From DASVUC01 sp036387255 (GTDB lineage Bacteria > Planctomycetota > Phycisphaerae > Tepidisphaerales > Tepidisphaeraceae), in assembly GCA_036387255.1 (NCBI GenBank), contig DASVUC010000120.1, positions 28,871 through 92,870 on the forward strand: a stretch of 64,000 nucleotides of DNA, written 5' to 3'. A model generated the notes under the pieces. The model was not told where the DNA came from and did not search any database. It saw only the letters and a list, made by a program, of their open reading frames with translations. Positions 1 to 7,981 of the stretch are shown here, in pieces. Numbering within the stretch: the first letter of the stretch is position 1; each line of letters begins with the position of its first letter. The translations under genes and the position numbers were made by a program.

Positions 1-486
1 ATCATCCGGGCAAACCTTCGCCTGGTGGCTTCGATTGCGCGGCGGCATCTGCGCGGCCGGCTGTCGCTGATGGAACTCGTCAGCGAAGGGACGATGACGC
101 TGATGCGCGCGGTGGATTCGTTCGATTTCCACCGGGGGAATAAATTCTCGACCTATGCAACGCTGGCGCTGATGAAGGGTTTTGCGCGGGCGGTGCCGCA
201 GATGCTGGCGTCTCGCGGCGGAGCGACGGCGGAGGCTGCTCTGGACGAGGTCGCGGATCGGCATTCCACGGCCGCGGCGGATCGGTTCCTGGTGCGCGAG
301 CAGGTAACGGACTTGCTTCGACACCTTGATTCGCGCGAGCGCGATGTGCTGCGCGAGCATTATGGACTTGGCGATCGTTCGCCGGCGACGTATGAGCAGC
401 TTGCGGAGCGACTGGGGTTGACGAAGCAGCGCGTGCGGCAGATTGAGCAGGCGGCGCTGGCGAAGCTGCGGGCAAGTGCGGGCTGA
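1..486 (+). CDS. RNA polymerase sigma factor, sigma-70 family, 3' part (5' end outside window)
   Basis: The reading frame is open from base 1 and stops at 484-486, so only the last 161 residues are present. They begin with region 2 (ANLRLVASIARRH, then an RGNKFSTYAT segment) and end with region 4 (LDSRERDVLREHYGLG, then the helix-turn-helix TYEQLAERLGLTKQRVRQIE), which recruits RNA polymerase to the -35 element. Region 4.2 closely resembles that of primary or group 2 sigma factors. Region 3 appears to be missing, because a linker of only about 30 residues joins regions 2 and 4. The usual TYATWWIRQAI of region 2.3/2.4 reads TYATLALMKGFARAV here, so both melting tryptophans are absent. I infer an alternative sigma factor with unusual -10 recognition. 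No promoter is visible because the start is cut off. Confidence 0.9.
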   Translation: MIRANLRLVASIARRHLRGRLSLMELVSEGTMTLMRAVDSFDFHRGNKFSTYATLALMKGFARAVPQMLASRGGATAEAALDEVADRHSTAAADRFLVREQVTDLLRHLDSRERDVLREHYGLGDRSPATYEQLAERLGLTKQRVRQIEQAALAKLRASAG

Positions 487-604
487 ATCGGGATTGGGTC
501 GGGGCAGAGTGGGTGCACTGGTTGCTTTTGCGATGCGAAAGAGCAAATGCGCCCGCACCCCCGATATATTCACGAGGCGCTCAGTACCGTGGTAACATCT
601 TTTC

Positions 605-1225
605 ATGGAACAAGGCACGCGCCCGCGGATCGTTTCACTGGATACGCAACGGGGTTCGGCGAAGGATCGCACGCCCCCAGGGCAGACGCTGACGACGAAG
701 TGGCCTGTGCTGCATTACGGATCGGTGCCGAAGGTGGATCCTTTTCACGAGGAGTGGGAGCTGCGCATCTTTGGGTTGTGCGATGCGCCGTATGAGCTGA
801 CGTACACGCAGCTTCGCGAAATGCCTGCGGTGGATGTGGTGTGCGACATGCACTGCGTGACGCACTGGAGCCGGCTCGATAACACGTTCACGGGTGTGCC
901 GACGAAGGCGATCATCGAGCGCGCGAAGCCTAAGCCGAATGTGCGGTATGTGATGTGTCATTCGGAGGCGGGGTTCACCACCAATGTGCCGCTCGAGGAC
1001 TTCATCGCGGAGGAGTGCATCCTGGCTTATCAGTGGGAGGGGAAGGAGATCGAGCCTGATCACGGCTGGCCGCTGAGGGGGCTGGTTCCGAAGCTGTACT
1101 TGTGGAAGAGCGCCAAGTGGATTCGCGGGATCGAACTGCGCGCGACGGATGCGCCCGGGTTCTGGGAGCAAAACGGTTATCACATGCATGGGGACCCGTG
1201 GCGCGAAGAACGCTTTGGGTGGTGA
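605..1225 (+). CDS. Sulfite-oxidase-like molybdopterin-dependent oxidoreductase
   Basis: This 206-residue protein matches the single-domain oxidoreductase molybdopterin-binding fold (YuiH/YedY-type, SUOX superfamily), which binds Mo-molybdopterin and moves two electrons or an oxygen atom. The core motif DMHCVTHWSRLDN lies around residues 81-93. Cys84 in HCVT is the expected molybdenum ligand. The conserved PLRGLVPKLYLWKSAKW segment lies near residues 157-175. There is no signal peptide, haem domain or dimerisation domain, so a cytoplasmic enzyme of unknown substrate is likely. Its stop codon overlaps the start of the next gene (TGATG), which encodes a molybdenum-cofactor nucleotidyltransferase, so cofactor maturation and use are probably co-translated. 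No convincing ribosome-binding site precedes the ATG. Confidence 0.85.
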   Translation: MEQGTRPRIVSLDTQRGSAKDRTPPGQTLTTKWPVLHYGSVPKVDPFHEEWELRIFGLCDAPYELTYTQLREMPAVDVVCDMHCVTHWSRLDNTFTGVPTKAIIERAKPKPNVRYVMCHSEAGFTTNVPLEDFIAEECILAYQWEGKEIEPDHGWPLRGLVPKLYLWKSAKWIRGIELRATDAPGFWEQNGYHMHGDPWREERFGW

Positions 1226-1857
1226 TGGCGACAACTCTCGCCATTCTCGCAGGGGGAGCCGGATCTCGAATGGGGATGCCCAAGGCTTGGCTCACATTGC
1301 GCGAGCAGCCGATCCTGCGGTATCTGATGAGCCAAATCGACTGGCACGGGCCGAAGCTCCTGGTCACCTCGCCCGGTCGTGAACATCCCCCGGCGTCGGA
1401 CTTGTTTGATCGTGAAATCGTGGACGTTCAAGCGGATCAGGGGCCGCTTCAGGGCGTTGTGACTGCACTGCAACACGTCGAGACTGATGACTTGATCGCG
1501 CTGACGTGCGACATGCCGCTGGTGCAGAAGTGGCAGTTACATTGGATGATGGAACAGCTTCATCGTCGGCCCGATTCGCGTGCCATCATGCTCGCGCGCC
1601 GCGCGCAGGGTCAGGCACGGATTGAGCCATTTCCTATCGCCCTTCGTGCTTGCGCGCTTCCGTTGCTGCAAGAGAAGCTGGATTCGGTAGATCGGTCCAT
1701 CTTCTCGTTGTGCGACCGTCCCGGATTCGCAGCTTTACCTCCCCCCGCAGACTGGCCCGCAGAGATGTGGACGAATCTGAATCATCCCGCCGACCTTGCG
1801 GCTTTCGAGAAGGCGATCACCCCAGCACCTTCGTCATCCGCGCGTAGATGTCCTTGA
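1225..1857 (+). CDS. mobA: Molybdenum cofactor guanylyltransferase (MobA-like)
   Basis: This 210-residue protein has the nucleotidyltransferase signature LAGGAGSRMGMPKAWL at residues 8-23. It also has DQGPLQGV near 71 and LTCDMPLV near 93-100, where Asp96 should bind the metal. MobA transfers GMP or CMP to molybdopterin to form the dinucleotide cofactor. The start is the ATG at 1225, which overlaps the upstream TGA, and longer in-frame extensions lack homology. The partner gene just upstream encodes a sulfite-oxidase-like Mo enzyme. Members of that family often use plain Mo-MPT, so either this one uses a dinucleotide form or MobA serves other enzymes. The last 41 bases overlap the 3' end of the convergent gene on the minus strand. 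Confidence 0.85.
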   Translation: MATTLAILAGGAGSRMGMPKAWLTLREQPILRYLMSQIDWHGPKLLVTSPGREHPPASDLFDREIVDVQADQGPLQGVVTALQHVETDDLIALTCDMPLVQKWQLHWMMEQLHRRPDSRAIMLARRAQGQARIEPFPIALRACALPLLQEKLDSVDRSIFSLCDRPGFAALPPPADWPAEMWTNLNHPADLAAFEKAITPAPSSSARRCP

Positions 1858-2695
1858 GCTCATCGAGGTCCTTCGCCCCCACCTCGGCGGTGAGGTAGCT
1901 GTGATAATTCACCTCATCGAGCGCCTTGAGGACTTCCGGCCAGTCTTCGTCGCCGTCGCCGATCTTGACCCAGCCGTTTTTCTTGCTGTAGCCCTTGAAG
2001 TCGGCCTTGAGCATGCGCGGGCCGAGTTGGCGGATCCACTCGGCGGAGGGGACGCCGAACTTGATCATGTTGCTGCAATCGAAGTACGCGCCCACGGTCT
2101 TGGTATCGAAGGCGTCGACGTACTTCACGAGCTGCTCCGGCTTCGTGATGAAGCCGTTCCAGACAACCTCGATGGCTATCTTCACGCCCAGCTCGTCGGC
2201 CAGCGGAATGACCTTGCGGACTTCCTCCTGCGAGCGGTTCCACACGTCGTCGTAGGTGATCTCCTTGGTGACCTTTCCCGGCACCAGCAGGACGGTATCG
2301 GCGCCGTAGGTCTTGGCGTCGTGGAGCGCGGTCTTCAAACCTTCAATGCCTCGGGCGCGGACGGCGGGATCGGGATCGGAGAGCGTGTCTTTCCAGTGGA
2401 TCGAGTCGATGACGCCGTGGATTTTCACGCCCGTCTGCTCCGCGGCTTTCACAGCGGCTTGTTTGTCGATGTCGCTGGGGCTGTTGATTTCGACGCCTTC
2501 GAAGCCAACGGACTTGATGATGTCGAATCGTTCGTCGACGGAGGAGCCGAAGTTGACCATGTCGTACTTCATGGACTTCTTCCACCTGCCGGCAGTCCTG
2601 GCGTCTTCTGCGAAGCTGACCGAGCCGGCCAGGGTGGCGCCAATCGCGCTGGCGAGCGTGCCGCGAAGGAAGGTGCGTCGGGTAAAGTTGCTCAT
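1817..2695 (-). CDS. Tat-exported sugar phosphate isomerase/epimerase-like TIM-barrel protein
   Basis: This 292-residue protein begins with a twin-arginine signal (SNFTRRTFLRGTLASA) and a hydrophobic stretch ending near FAEDA, so export in the folded state is expected. The mature part is an AP-endonuclease-2/xylose-isomerase-like TIM barrel: SVGFEGVEINSP near the start, KIAIEVVWNGF with a probable metal-binding Glu, VGAYFDCSNM with Asp and Cys, and a terminal LTAEVGAKD with another Glu. The family binds divalent metal and isomerises or epimerises sugars. Exported copies are very common in Planctomycetes and are usually linked to polysaccharide use. The substrate cannot be read from the sequence. 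Its 3' end overlaps mobA by 41 bases in convergent orientation. Confidence 0.85.
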   Translation of the reverse strand: MSNFTRRTFLRGTLASAIGATLAGSVSFAEDARTAGRWKKSMKYDMVNFGSSVDERFDIIKSVGFEGVEINSPSDIDKQAAVKAAEQTGVKIHGVIDSIHWKDTLSDPDPAVRARGIEGLKTALHDAKTYGADTVLLVPGKVTKEITYDDVWNRSQEEVRKVIPLADELGVKIAIEVVWNGFITKPEQLVKYVDAFDTKTVGAYFDCSNMIKFGVPSAEWIRQLGPRMLKADFKGYSKKNGWVKIGDGDEDWPEVLKALDEVNYHSYLTAEVGAKDLDELKDIYARMTKVLG

Positions 2696-2845
2696 GGTTT
2701 TGCTCTCCGGTCGTGTGGAAGTCGGAGTGGCTAAGGTACCGAAAAGCCGAGGCAGGAAACAGTGTGAGCCTTCGTTATAAAGCTCCGCGGCGTTTTCACT
2801 TTCGCCCTCTGCTGCCGGGCATTACCGTTTTGTGCAGGAGGACTC

Positions 2846-3196
2846 ATGCGAATATCAGCGAATGATCTCATCTATCTCGGGGTACGCGGTTACATCATTG
2901 CCCTCGACCGTCACAGCGGCAACGAGGTTTGGCGGGCGACGCTGAAGGGGTATCACTTTGTCAACCTGGTGCTGGATGGGGATGACCTGTTTGCCAGCGC
3001 GCAGGGTGAGATGTTTTGTCTGGATCGGATCACCGGCGAGTTGAAGTGGAGCAACCCACTGCGCGGGATGGGGTACGGGCTGATCTGCATTGCCTCGCCG
3101 CGAAATTCGCAGGCGCTTTTTGCCGAGGCGCACCGGCAGGCGAGCGAGCAGGCCGCGACGGCGGCTTCCAGCAATGCATCCGTCACGTCCTCGTAA
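2846..3196 (+). CDS. Short PQQ-like beta-propeller repeat protein
   Basis: This 116-residue protein has a good ribosome-binding site (AGGAGGAC six bases before the ATG). Residues 1-75 contain about two PQQ/BamB-type blades: YIIALDRHSGNEVWRATL and EMFCLDRITGELKWSNPL match the pattern in which an aspartate turn is followed by G-x-x-x-W. A full propeller needs seven or eight blades, so this is either a small orphan domain that oligomerises or a remnant of a larger gene. There is no signal peptide. The C-terminal 40 residues are Ala/Ser/Gln-rich and probably unstructured. Its function is unknown. Confidence 0.65.
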   Translation: MRISANDLIYLGVRGYIIALDRHSGNEVWRATLKGYHFVNLVLDGDDLFASAQGEMFCLDRITGELKWSNPLRGMGYGLICIASPRNSQALFAEAHRQASEQAATAASSNASVTSS

Positions 3197-3345
3197 ACTG
3201 ATCCAAGGTGGTTAGCCATCTCAAAAACGTGAACTGCCACCGCGTGCGGCGTGCTTGCAGCGGGCAGGGAAGCACGCATTTCTTTGTCAACAACCCGCGT
3301 TTCGAGTAGAAAAGGCATCTCGGCACGCGGAGTCATTTCGCCTCA

Positions 3346-4806
3346 ATGAATCACGACGATCTCCCATCGACAGGACAGCGCCCGGTCTATCCGCCCGGCT
3401 TTCGCTCGCGCCGTGGAATCAACTGGGGCTTTCTGGGGCTGCTGTACACCTCGTACTACATGTGCCGGTACAACCTGTCGATCGCGAACAAGTCGATCTC
3501 GACGGAGTTCGGCTTCGACAAGGCGCAGATGGGTTGGATCATCACGACCAACCTGCTCGCCTACGCGTGCGGGCAGATCATCAACGGGCTGCTGACCGAC
3601 AGGATCGGGGGCAAGCGCGCCATGCTCATCGGCGCCGCCGGCACGATCGTAATGAACATCCTGTTCGGCGCGGCGAGCTTCATGGGGATGCTCGGGCTGT
3701 TCATCGTGATCTGGGGACTGAACGGGTATGTGCAGGCGTACGGCGCGCCGGGCATGGTGAAGATCAACACCGCCTGGTTCGCCCATCGCGAGCGCGGACG
3801 CTTTGCGGGCATCTTCGGATTCATGATCAACCTGGGGCGTTTTGGGATCTTCAAGCTCGGGCCGGCGCTGCTGGCGGGCTTCGTTTTCCTTGGCTTGCTC
3901 AGGGTGCCGCCGCTGCACTGGCGATGGTTGTTCTGGGCGCCGTCAATGATCTGCGCCGTCGCCGCCGTCTTCATGGCAATCTTCGTTAAAGAGACGCCGG
4001 AAGAGGCCGGGTACGCGCACGACACGCAGGGGCAGTGGTCTGCGCTTTCTCGGGCAACGCACGTTTCGGCGGTCGCGCCGATGGATCAGCAGGAGGTCTC
4101 TTACCGAGCGCCCGCAACAGAAGATGCCACCGACACGCGGGCGCAGTTTAGCGCGGTCTTCTTCGCGATCGTTTCCAATCCCGCGGTCTGGATCACCGCG
4201 TGCGCGTACGCCTGCACCGGCGCGGTTCGGCAGGCGGTGGACCAGTGGTTCCCGCGTTACATGCAGGATGTGCACCACCTGTCGCTCGATTCCACGAAGT
4301 TTCAGTGGCTCGCGCTGCTGATCCCGTTCGTCGCGTCGGTGGGTTCGCTTACCAGCGGTTACATTTCCGATCTGCTGTTCCAGTCGCGGCGCGGTCCGGT
4401 CGCGGCGGGCATTTATCTGATCGAGACGGTGATCATTCTCGCGGCTTCGCAGTTCCATGGCGTGAACGCGGCGATCACCTTCTTCGTGCTGATTTCTCTC
4501 ACTGCCAACTCAACCCACTCGCTGCTGGGGACGGCGGCGGCAATGGACATCGGCGGGCGGAAAATGGCGGGGTTCGCCTCCGGGGTGATCGACTCGTTCC
4601 AATATTTCGGCGGATCGCTCGCCGGGTTCGCACTGGGGATGCTGGTGGAGAAGGTAGGTTGGGGCTCGTACTTCTACTTCATGGCGCCGTTCGGTATCAT
4701 TGGCGGACTGCTCATGCTGTTCGCAGGGAACCTGATCACCCAGAAGGCGCAAGATCAGCCGCTGCCGGTGGCGCCTGTGGCGCGGGATTCGGAAGCGACG
4801 CATTGA
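3346..4806 (+). CDS. MFS transporter, organophosphate:phosphate antiporter (GlpT/UhpT-like) family
   Basis: This 486-residue protein has about twelve membrane segments. After a short N-terminal tail the first helix reads LLYTSYYMCRYNLSIANKSI, and the Y-x-x-R-x-N-x-S pattern is characteristic of the OPA family (GlpT, UhpT, PgtP). The loop after helix 2 has DRIGGKRAMLIG, the MFS D-R-x-G-x-R/K signature. The family exchanges phosphorylated sugars or glycerol-3-phosphate for inorganic phosphate across the inner membrane. A hydrophilic central loop lies at about residues 225-265, as usual between the two six-helix halves. The substrate is not predictable. The gene stands alone on the plus strand, and a small membrane protein gene follows within 45 bases. 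Confidence 0.85.
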   Translation: MNHDDLPSTGQRPVYPPGFRSRRGINWGFLGLLYTSYYMCRYNLSIANKSISTEFGFDKAQMGWIITTNLLAYACGQIINGLLTDRIGGKRAMLIGAAGTIVMNILFGAASFMGMLGLFIVIWGLNGYVQAYGAPGMVKINTAWFAHRERGRFAGIFGFMINLGRFGIFKLGPALLAGFVFLGLLRVPPLHWRWLFWAPSMICAVAAVFMAIFVKETPEEAGYAHDTQGQWSALSRATHVSAVAPMDQQEVSYRAPATEDATDTRAQFSAVFFAIVSNPAVWITACAYACTGAVRQAVDQWFPRYMQDVHHLSLDSTKFQWLALLIPFVASVGSLTSGYISDLLFQSRRGPVAAGIYLIETVIILAASQFHGVNAAITFFVLISLTANSTHSLLGTAAAMDIGGRKMAGFASGVIDSFQYFGGSLAGFALGMLVEKVGWGSYFYFMAPFGIIGGLLMLFAGNLITQKAQDQPLPVAPVARDSEATH

Positions 4807-4848
4807 ACCCTCCCGTGGCACCGCATGCGTGCGGAAGAAGAGGAGCCA

Positions 4849-5208
4849 GTGCGCGAAACCATTAGCTACTCGAGCGAGAAGCATATCGACGAGCGCGAGC
4901 CGCTGCCGAAGGCGAAAAGTTGGTATGGCACCGCGTCAGCCGTTTGTGCGATTGGGTCGGTGACTCTCTTCACACTCTCGAGCGGCAGCAGGTTCCCTCG
5001 CCGGCTCGAACCATTCCTGATGCTCGCACTTTTCGGCTCTGCATTCACCAATCTGCTGGGTCTCTTGCTGGCGCTGCTCGACCGCAGAAGCTCGCGCAGC
5101 TTGGTGCTGATGATGCTGAGCTACCTGCTGTCTTCGATCAGCGCCGTCGCCGGCATCTTCACGTTCGGCATGCGCCCCGTTGTGCTGTTCTTTAAGGATA
5201 TTTTCTAG
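4849..5208 (+). CDS. Small hypothetical membrane protein
   Basis: I choose the GTG at 4849 because it sits five bases after AGGAG. The upstream ATG at 4825 has no ribosome-binding site. The product has 119 residues: a charged N-terminus (about 30 residues), then three hydrophobic segments (YGTASAVCAIGSVTLFTL, PFLMLALFGSAFTNLLGLLLAL and LVLMMLSYLLSSISAVAGIF). No family is recognised. It follows the MFS transporter by about 40 bases and may be co-transcribed with it. Confidence 0.6.
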   Translation: MRETISYSSEKHIDEREPLPKAKSWYGTASAVCAIGSVTLFTLSSGSRFPRRLEPFLMLALFGSAFTNLLGLLLALLDRRSSRSLVLMMLSYLLSSISAVAGIFTFGMRPVVLFFKDIF

Positions 5209-5308
5209 GGCGCCTGCGTTCAGCGAACCGTAGCGCCAAGGGTGTATGCCCGGTGCCACCTGACTTTCCCCCTTTGCCCCCGCGTCATCCCGCGTATGAT
5301 TCTCACGC

Positions 5309-6319
5309 ATGGCCAAGCACACCATTGTTCTGATCCCCGGCGACGGGATTGGTCCTGAAGTGACCGCGGCGGGGCGGCGCGTTTTGGAAGCGGCGGGTTT
5401 ATCGGTGGATTGGGTGACTCTTCCCGCGGGCACGGCGGCGCTTGATCAAGGGTTCGACAACGTGCTGCCGGAGCGCACGCTCGCCGCGATCCGCGCGCAC
5501 AAGCTGGCGCTGAAGGGGCCGGTCACCACCCCAGTTGGCAAAGGTTTTCAATCGGTGAACGTGCAGCTCCGGAAGAAGCTGAACCTGTATGCGGCGGTGC
5601 GCCCGGTGCGCTCGCTGCCGGGGATCAAGACTCGATACGAAAATGTAAACATGGTCATTGTTCGCGAGAACACCGAGGGCTTGTACTCGGGCATCGAGAA
5701 CGAGGTCATCCCCGGCGTTGTGACGAGCCTGAAGGTGGCGACGGAGCTGGCATGCACGCGCATCGCGCGCTACGCGTTTCGCTACGCAACCCGCGTTCGC
5801 CGGAAGAAGATCAGCGTCTTCCACAAAGCCAACATCATGAAGCTCACCGATGGCCTGTTCCTCAACAGCGCGCGGAAGATCTGGGAAGATGAGTATCCCA
5901 ACATCGAATACGAGGAAGTGATCATCGACGCCGGCTGCATGCGCATCGTGCAGGACCCGAGCCGGCTGGACGTGCTGCTCATGGAAAATCTGTACGGCGA
6001 CCTGGTGAGTGATCTGTGCGCGGGCCTGGTGGGCGGCTTGGGCGTCGTCCCGGGATCAAACATTGGCGAGGAAGCGGCGGTCTTCGAAGCCGTCCACGGC
6101 TCAGCGCCGGATATCGCCGGCAAGGGATGGGCCAACCCCCTGGCGATCATCATGTCCGGCGAGATGATGCTCCATCACATGGGCGAACACGCCATCGCGG
6201 ACAAGATCCGCGCAGCGTACGACGTGGTGCTGGGCGAAGGCGCGGTGAAGACGAAAGACCTCGGTGGGAACGCGTCGACGGATCAGTTTGCGGACGCGAT
6301 TATTGCGAAGCTGGCTTAA
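5309..6319 (+). CDS. icd: Isocitrate/isopropylmalate dehydrogenase family, probably NAD-dependent isocitrate dehydrogenase
   Basis: This 336-residue protein has the usual length for the short beta-decarboxylating dehydrogenases. It opens with TIVLIPGDGIGPEV. The substrate loop SVNVQLRKKLNLYAAVRP carries the Ser-x-Asn-x-x-Leu-Arg pattern of isocitrate rather than isopropylmalate enzymes. RENTEGLYSGIE follows, then the metal-binding MENLYGDLVSDLCAGLVGG segment and the cofactor region EAVHGSAPDIAGKGWANP. The reaction is isocitrate to 2-oxoglutarate plus CO2 with NAD(P) reduction in the TCA cycle. Homoisocitrate or isopropylmalate activity is less likely but not excluded. The gene is monocistronic here and has no leu genes nearby. 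Confidence 0.85.
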   Translation: MAKHTIVLIPGDGIGPEVTAAGRRVLEAAGLSVDWVTLPAGTAALDQGFDNVLPERTLAAIRAHKLALKGPVTTPVGKGFQSVNVQLRKKLNLYAAVRPVRSLPGIKTRYENVNMVIVRENTEGLYSGIENEVIPGVVTSLKVATELACTRIARYAFRYATRVRRKKISVFHKANIMKLTDGLFLNSARKIWEDEYPNIEYEEVIIDAGCMRIVQDPSRLDVLLMENLYGDLVSDLCAGLVGGLGVVPGSNIGEEAAVFEAVHGSAPDIAGKGWANPLAIIMSGEMMLHHMGEHAIADKIRAAYDVVLGEGAVKTKDLGGNASTDQFADAIIAKLA

Positions 6320-6350
6320 CTGCTGTTGCGATCAGACCGAGTCTGAATTC

Positions 6351-6614
6351 CTATGCAGATTTGCGGCCGCGCTTCCGTTCACTTTTGGCGTCCGACATCG
6401 TTGTGATCCGCTCAATCAGGCGGAGAACGATCACATCGTAATCTCGTATTGCCGCAGTATTCGCGGCGAGCCGGTGCACGACCAGGAGTGTGTTCTGTCG
6501 GACGAAGGCAGAGTTGGCGTGCTCAATGAGCACCTTCGCACCGTTCGAAAGGTGCAATTGAAGCGGCGCGAACGGATTTCGATCAAGCTCCTGCTTAACG
6601 TCCTCTGTGGTCAC
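6351..6614 (-). CDS. Small conserved hypothetical protein (NPFAPLQLHLSNG-type)
   Basis: This 87-residue protein has the pattern RNPFAPLQLHLSNGAKVLIEH. It resembles a family of 70-90-residue orphan proteins common in Planctomycetes, in which a PFxPFxxxLxDGxxxxVxHP stretch is followed by a hydrophobic strand and a lysine-rich tail. No enzymatic motif or membrane segment is present. The C-terminus (KSERKRGRKS) is strongly basic. Function is unknown. It is convergent with the dehydrogenase gene and lies 48 bases downstream, on the same strand, of the Gfo/Idh/MocA gene. Confidence 0.6.
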   Translation of the reverse strand: MTTEDVKQELDRNPFAPLQLHLSNGAKVLIEHANSAFVRQNTLLVVHRLAANTAAIRDYDVIVLRLIERITTMSDAKSERKRGRKSA

Positions 6615-6661
6615 AGCCTTCAGTCTACCGGAGACGAAACGACCATCGCCAGAAGGATTTG

Positions 6662-7843
6662 CTAGCTCGCCTTACTCCCAAAGGAGGCGCCCATATTCAC
6701 TTCCGCCGCACTTGCCGCGCCGGCGGTTTTTCGGCCGCCGTACTTTGTTGTCATCTCCTTCAGGAATGCGTCGAACGCGTCGCCGTTGATCGGCAGGTCG
6801 ACGGCTTTTCGAGTGAGGCCGGCCATCATCATGGCGTTGCCGATCTCCAGCCCCTTGATCCCCTCGGCGCCTGGCGCGATGAGCTCTTCATCTTTGAGAA
6901 TCGCGTTGACAAAGTTCTGCGCCATCGCTTTAGCGCCCTCCGGCTGATCTCTTTTCACCGGCACTTCAAACTCCCACGCTTCGGCGCTGGGGAAAGATTC
7001 CGTGCTCTTCTCGCGGAGCTCGCGCGTGCTCTTTCGGTTGAGCTTCATGGTGAGCTTCCCGGATTCGCTGACGATCCTCCCGCGGTCGCCGACGATTTCG
7101 AGACGATCCGTGCCCGGGGCTTCCCCCGTGGTGGTGACGAAGTGACCGATGGCGCCGCCCGGGTATTCCATGATGGCGCTCACTTCATCTTCCACCTCAA
7201 TCGGATGAGTTTTCCCAATTGAGGCGACGGCGGTGATCCGGCTGGGCATCATTCCCGTGAGCCAGTAAAGCTGATCGAGGTTGTGCGGGCACTGGTTGAG
7301 GAGCACGCCGCCCCCCTCGCCGGCCCAGGTGGCGCGCCAACCCCCCGACGCGTAGTAGGTCCACGTGCGAAACCAGCTCGTCGCGATCCAGGTGATGCGT
7401 GTGATCTCGCCAAGGTCACCCGACAAAACAAGATCGCGAATTTTTTTGTAAAGTGGGTTCGTGCGCGTCTGGAACATGATCCCGAACTTCTGCTTGGGAT
7501 GCTGCTCGGCAACCTCGTTCATGCGTCGGGCCGCATTAATCGAAACCGCCTCCGGCTTTTCCGTCATGACGTGCAGCCCGCGCTCGAGAGCCGCGATGGT
7601 GATTGCCGGGTGCTCGTAATGCGGGACCGCCACGATCACCGCATCCACCTCACCGGATCCCATAAGTTCTTCCCAACTGGTGTACTTCTTCGCCTCCGGA
7701 TGCTTCCCCCCCACCAAATCAAGCTTGCCAGCATCGCTGTCGCAGACGGCCGTGAGCGAGGCGTTCTCCAGCGCGTGCATGTACCCGCAGTGATAAGCCC
7801 CCATGTTTCCCAGCCCGATGACGCCAAAACGCACGGTGTTCAT
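6662..7843 (-). CDS. Gfo/Idh/MocA family NAD(P)-dependent oxidoreductase
   Basis: This is a 393-residue protein. I take the ATG at 7843 because it is preceded by AGGAGAAG and directly gives the Rossmann strand MNTVRFGVIGLGNMGAYH. The frame extends further upstream, but that part lacks homology. The fingerprint GxGxxG is followed by the EKPEAVSINAARRM motif (around residues 105-120), whose E-K-P is the family's catalytic and binding segment. The C-terminal half is the alpha/beta substrate domain with WRATWAGEGGGVLLNQCPHNLDQL. These enzymes oxidise or reduce sugars, inositols and related polyols and are highly amplified in Planctomycetes. There is no Tat signal, so it acts in the cytoplasm. The substrate is unknown. 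Confidence 0.9.
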   Translation of the reverse strand: MNTVRFGVIGLGNMGAYHCGYMHALENASLTAVCDSDAGKLDLVGGKHPEAKKYTSWEELMGSGEVDAVIVAVPHYEHPAITIAALERGLHVMTEKPEAVSINAARRMNEVAEQHPKQKFGIMFQTRTNPLYKKIRDLVLSGDLGEITRITWIATSWFRTWTYYASGGWRATWAGEGGGVLLNQCPHNLDQLYWLTGMMPSRITAVASIGKTHPIEVEDEVSAIMEYPGGAIGHFVTTTGEAPGTDRLEIVGDRGRIVSESGKLTMKLNRKSTRELREKSTESFPSAEAWEFEVPVKRDQPEGAKAMAQNFVNAILKDEELIAPGAEGIKGLEIGNAMMMAGLTRKAVDLPINGDAFDAFLKEMTTKYGGRKTAGAASAAEVNMGASFGSKAS

Positions 7844-7981
7844 ACTTCTCCTGGTGGCACGCCGAATGGCCCATGATGCAGTGCCGTCGCCCGCTAACTG
7901 GCAAGCTGGCTCTTGATCATTAATCTTAAAGCTTCTTCTGAAGCGGCGCAAGTGAACACGCCATTGACACCAGATTCTGCT

